From contig NZ_JAUQSY010000013.1 in assembly GCF_030580865.1 (NCBI RefSeq), forward strand, positions 96,972 through 160,971: a DNA stretch of 64,000 bases, written 5' to 3'. Positions 61,169-64,000 of this stretch are shown here, piece after piece (positions within the stretch are counted from its first letter, which is position 1; every line of letters starts with the position of its first letter). The notes beneath the pieces are model-generated. The model worked only from the letters and a program-made list of their open reading frames with translations, ran no database searches and was not told where the DNA came from. The position numbers and the translations under genes are program-made. Origin of the DNA: Hymenobacter aranciens. GTDB lineage: Bacteria; Bacteroidota; Bacteroidia; Cytophagales; Hymenobacteraceae.

Positions 61169-62554
61169 ATGGCCGATTCTGAACTGGCGCCCCTGCCGCG
61201 GGTGCCCCGCTGGCAGTCGGTGCGCCGCTCGCTGGGTGGGGCTACCGATTTGCTGCCCACGCTCGATGGCATGCTCAACGACTTTGGCGACACCATCGAG
61301 ATGTTCATCGGCGGGGTGCGCCACACCATTCTCACCCGCGAGCCGGGCCTGGTGCAGCACATCCTGCAGAAGAATAACCGGAATTACGCCAAGTCGCCCT
61401 TTACGCGGGGCTTCGCGCGCTACGTGGGCCACGGTCTGCTCACCAACGAGGGCGCCGACTGGCTGCGGCAGCGCCGGCTCATTCAGCCGGGCTTTCACCG
61501 GCAGCGGGTGGCGGGCCTCACCGGGCTGATGCAGGAGATTATCGAAGAAACGCTGGCGCCGCTGGTGGCCCAGGCCGGGGCAGCGGGCGGCTTCATCGAT
61601 GTGGAAGCCCACGCGCTGATGACGCAGCTCACCTTTCGCATCATTGCCCGCTCGGTGTTCAGTACGGCCCTGGCCGAGGATGATTTGCAGCGCGCCTCCG
61701 GGCTGCTCACCAGCATCCAAGAGTTCTACACCCGCACCATCCGGCAGCCCTACAAGCGGCCGTGGTTTAAGCTTTCGGGCCAATATCGGAAACACGATGC
61801 GCAGGCGGCCGAGCTGCGCGCCCTGCTGGCCCGCTACATCAGCCAGCGCCAGCAGGCCAACGCCGCCGGCACCCCGCCGCCCGACGACCTGCTGCAAATG
61901 CTGCTCGACGCCCGCTACGAGGACACCGGCGAGCCCATGCCGCTGGAGCGCGTCGTCGACGAAGCCCTCATCCTGGTGGTGGCTGGCCACGAAACCAGCG
62001 CCAACGCCCTCAGCTGGCTGCTCTACCTGCTGGCCGGGCACCCCGAAGAAGCGGCGCTCATTCGCCAGGAAGCTCACACTACGCTGGGTACCGCCAAACC
62101 CAGCTTCGCCGAGCTGCCGCAGCTGGGCCGGGCCCTCTGGGCGGTGCAGGAAACCATGCGCCTCTACCCGCCCGCCTGGATGCTCGACCGCGTGGCCCTG
62201 GCCGACGACGAGTACCAGGGCCGGCGCATCGCCAAGGGCACCATGTTTTCGCTCTACCTCCACGGCCTGCACCACGACCCCAAGCACTGGCCCGCGCCGC
62301 TCACCTTTCAGCCCCTGCGCTTTGCCCCCGAGGCGCTTAGGCAGCAGGCCCCCTACACCTACGCGCCCTTCGGCGGCGGCCCGCGTCTGTGCGTGGGCAT
62401 GCAGTTCGCCCTCACCGAAATGCAGCTCGTGACCCTGGAGCTGGTGCGGCGCTTCGACATTACTTGGCCCGCCGCGCCGCCTACCATCATCACGCAGCCC
62501 ATGATTACGCTACGGCCGAAGACGGATTTCCGGGTCCGGCTGCGGCAGATATGA
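61169..62554 (+). CDS. Cytochrome P450
   Basis: Haem-thiolate monooxygenase, likely soluble, of the long-chain or terpenoid-hydroxylating bacterial type. Motifs in order: the I-helix AGHETSANALSWLLYL, the ExxR of VQETMRLYPPAWML, and the haem loop YAPFGGGPRLCVGMQFALTE with the axial Cys. The N-terminus lacks a membrane anchor. Length 461. The stop (TGA 62552-62554) overlaps the first base of the 42-bp tandem repeat. No redox partner gene is adjacent. Substrate unknown. Confidence 0.95.
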   Translation: MADSELAPLPRVPRWQSVRRSLGGATDLLPTLDGMLNDFGDTIEMFIGGVRHTILTREPGLVQHILQKNNRNYAKSPFTRGFARYVGHGLLTNEGADWLRQRRLIQPGFHRQRVAGLTGLMQEIIEETLAPLVAQAGAAGGFIDVEAHALMTQLTFRIIARSVFSTALAEDDLQRASGLLTSIQEFYTRTIRQPYKRPWFKLSGQYRKHDAQAAELRALLARYISQRQQANAAGTPPPDDLLQMLLDARYEDTGEPMPLERVVDEALILVVAGHETSANALSWLLYLLAGHPEEAALIRQEAHTTLGTAKPSFAELPQLGRALWAVQETMRLYPPAWMLDRVALADDEYQGRRIAKGTMFSLYLHGLHHDPKHWPAPLTFQPLRFAPEALRQQAPYTYAPFGGGPRLCVGMQFALTEMQLVTLELVRRFDITWPAAPPTIITQPMITLRPKTDFRVRLRQI

Positions 62555-62763
62555 TACAGCCGCCGCTGGTTTATGCACAGCCACCAGTGGTAACGATACA
62601 CCAGATATTCTTTTATGGACCGGCAACGGTGGCCACAATACACCGGATTTTCTTTTAGGGACCGGCACCGGTGGTGGCTATACACCCACTGTTGTTTTAT
62701 GAACAGCCACCAGTGGTGATAATACACCGAGTATTATTTTGTGAACATCCCCTAGTGGAAACG
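62554..62763. repeat. Five-unit 42-bp tandem repeat
   Basis: Five 42-base units, each starting ATACA(C/G), with divergent interiors but a shared GTTTTATG/CTTTTATGG word and an (A/C)CNGTGG word. Because 42 is divisible by 3, both strands give 14-residue periodic frames; the plus frame (IHxxLFYxxPPVVT type) begins with an ATG overlapping the P450 stop but is broken by a TAG in unit 3. Confidence 0.9.
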
Positions 62764-62770
62764 ATACAAC

Positions 62771-62821
62771 GATAAAGCCCTGCCGTCATTCACTATTAGT
62801 GAATGACGGCAGGGCTTTATC
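62771..62821. terminator. 24-bp perfect hairpin
   Basis: Arms 62771-62794 and 62798-62821 are exact complements around ATT. It ends 25 bases short of the Usp gene's last base; on either strand the stem ends in an AT-rich segment, so it may serve both convergent genes. Confidence 0.75.
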
Positions 62822-62846
62822 AGAAATGCCCTTGTGTATCTTCAGC

Positions 62847-63704
62847 TTATTGCAGATGGTATGTAAGCACCGGTGGGAAGGCGTGGGTGGCCACTGTCTC
62901 GGCAATGCTGGTGTTGAAGAAGCCGCTGAGGCCAGTGCGGGCGTGGGTGGGAATAACAATCAAGTCGGCCCCGACGCGCTTGGCAAACTCCTCAATGCCC
63001 GCCGAGGTGCTGTCGGCATTGACCACGTCGGCCTGCACATTCGGAAGTTGGGCCTGGTCGGCAAAGGCCTGAATGTGGCTTCGGGCGGCCGAGCCATCCG
63101 AGCCCGAGGCCACGTGCAGCAGATGCAGCTGCGCCTGTGGGAAGGCCGCCGCCACCTGGCGCAGGCCGTTGATGGCCCCGGCCGATTCGCCGGTAAAGTC
63201 CGACGGAAACACGATGTTGCGCACCGCGAAACCATCCTGCTGGTGCTTCACCGTGAGCACCGGGCAGGGCGCCAGCCGAATCAGCCGCTCGGTGTTCGAG
63301 CCCACGAAGAAGTGCTCCATCGCGCCGTGGCCCTGCGCGCCCATCACCACCAGGTCGATGCCATGCCGCTCGATGGCCTGCAGAATGCCATCGCCGATGC
63401 GGGCTACCTCCACCGCGTCGGTCACTGGCACCCCGTCGGCCTCGGCTACCAGGGCGTGCATACGGCGCTTGGTAGCCTCCATCAGCTTGATGGTGTAAAT
63501 CGCGTCGATGCCCTGGGCATTGGGCAGGTCAGCGCCGTTGGTGGGCCCGCCGTAGGCGCTGAAATTGGCCGTCATGGCATCGGGCGTTTCCAGCACGTGC
63601 AGCAGGGTAATGGAGCCGCCGGTTTGCTTGGCCAGCTGTTGCGCCACCTGGTAGGCATGGTGCGCCTCGGCAGAAAAGTCGGTCGGAACAAGGATGTTTT
63701 TCAT
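62847..63704 (-). CDS. Universal stress protein with two Usp domains
   Basis: Tandem-type UspA protein, 285 residues. Domain 1 (residues 1-~145) begins MKNILVPTDFSAEAHHAYQV and retains the nucleotide-binding motif VMGAQGHGAMEHFFVGSNTERL (G-x2-G then GS). Domain 2 (about 150-285) begins NIVFPSDFTGESAGAINGL but its motif (IPTHARTGLSGFFNTSIAET) lacks the GxxG glycines, so only the first is likely to bind ATP. Function inferred: stress adaptation. Confidence 0.93.
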   Translation of the reverse strand: MKNILVPTDFSAEAHHAYQVAQQLAKQTGGSITLLHVLETPDAMTANFSAYGGPTNGADLPNAQGIDAIYTIKLMEATKRRMHALVAEADGVPVTDAVEVARIGDGILQAIERHGIDLVVMGAQGHGAMEHFFVGSNTERLIRLAPCPVLTVKHQQDGFAVRNIVFPSDFTGESAGAINGLRQVAAAFPQAQLHLLHVASGSDGSAARSHIQAFADQAQLPNVQADVVNADSTSAGIEEFAKRVGADLIVIPTHARTGLSGFFNTSIAETVATHAFPPVLTYHLQ

Positions 63705-63838
63705 CGGGTGAAAGAAGAAAAGAGGGTTTTGGGTACTTGGTTTTTTCGCTTACGAAAAATGCGGCAGGGAGGCTAAGACCGGGCTTGTGGGGTGATAATA
63801 TCTTCATGTTTTGCTCACCAAAACCCGCCCGCGCCGTC

Positions 63839-63922
63839 TGTCATGCTGACGAAGGAAGCATCCTCTCACGCCGCAACGATTTCGTTAGAACGCGATAGGA
63901 TGCTTCCTTCGTCAGCATGACA
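63839..63922. repeat. GTCATGCTGA inverted repeat, copy 2
   Basis: Perfect 26-base arms (63839-63864 and 63897-63922) around 32 bases. The centre (TCACGCCGCAACGATTTCGTT) matches the inverse of the centre at 60608-60702, showing common ancestry beyond the arms. Confidence 0.92.
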
Positions 63923-63929
63923 CGCGGCT

Positions 63930-64000
63930 CTACTCCTTCAGCAGCGCGTCCACGGTCCGCTCAAACTCCGCCGTCTCCTCCTGATAGTACTTCCCCGTGC
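63930..64000 (-). CDS. 3' end of an unidentified gene cut by the window edge
   Basis: The minus-strand frame reads TGKYYQEETAEFERTVDALL, then KE and a TAG at 63932-63930. The regular spacing of Glu, Leu and aromatic residues suggests a C-terminal helix. Too little is visible to name a family. The GTCATGCTGA repeat begins 8 bases beyond the stop. Confidence 0.55.
   Translation of the reverse strand, partial: TGKYYQEETAEFERTVDALLKE

Overview
The window looks like chromosome from a high-GC member of the Bacteroidota, most likely Hymenobacter or a close relative (Cytophagales). The evidence is several secreted proteins ending in type A or type B (gliding-motility, CHU_C-like) sorting domains of the type IX secretion system, a Bacteroidota-type three-gene succinate dehydrogenase, RNA polymerase sites of the TAnnTTTG type, few purine-rich Shine-Dalgarno sequences, and about two-thirds GC in ordinary genes. 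The assignment rests on recalled family knowledge; no search was run. I saw no rRNA, tRNA, CRISPR array, intact insertion sequence or replication origin.

Layout. 1-2.5 kb: mannonate dehydratase (cut by the window edge) divergent from a LacI-type regulator that carries an extra N-terminal zinc ribbon, with a 44-bp near-perfect palindrome between them. 2.6-8 kb: exported superoxide dismutase, then a type I secretion-like operon (ABC membrane domain without ATPase, HlyD-like adaptor, TolC-like channel) followed by a 12-unit 21-bp tandem repeat. 8-14.6 kb: two large T9SS-exported proteins, a DUF983 protein and an HU-like protein. 14.7-18 kb: PIN-domain protein, OLD/DUF3696-type ATPase with a low-GC centre, and a sugar MFS transporter. 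18-20 kb: two accessory genes inserted beside a THUMP RNA methyltransferase whose 5' end is duplicated. 21-28.9 kb: RecQ fused in frame to a DUF559 nuclease-like domain through a palindromic repeat, a DUF2306 protein, two paralogous envelope proteins, an XRE/S24-like regulator, a pirin. 29-38.8 kb: a beta-barrel-like protein, a FAS1 lipoprotein, an alpha/beta hydrolase lacking its serine, an MtfA-like peptidase with a SEC-C tail, a phosphatase-like protein, a DbpA-like helicase, a YihY/BrkB protein and a DUF2062 protein. 39-47.6 kb: OmpA/TSP3 protein, MauG-like dihaem peroxidase, FMN reductase, TonB-dependent receptor, and two paralogous roadblock-like proteins. 47.6-55.8 kb: MFS exporter, sdhCAB, and a large T9SS type B protein. 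55.9-64 kb: fabD, a membrane glycosyltransferase-like protein, folK, a hydrolase, a polyprenyl diphosphate synthase, a zinc-ribbon protein, a cytochrome P450, a tandem universal stress protein, and the 3' end of one more gene.

The strongest unexplained signal is the density and variety of palindromic and tandem intergenic repeats, at least nine families. Three genes take their last codons and stop from such repeats, and one repeat has become an in-frame protein linker. The best candidates for something undescribed are the DUF559-plus-repeat unit fused to recQ, the cassette-like insertion at the methyltransferase 5' end, and the ATPase/PIN pair with mosaic composition. All three are inferences from sequence layout and need comparative searches to confirm.
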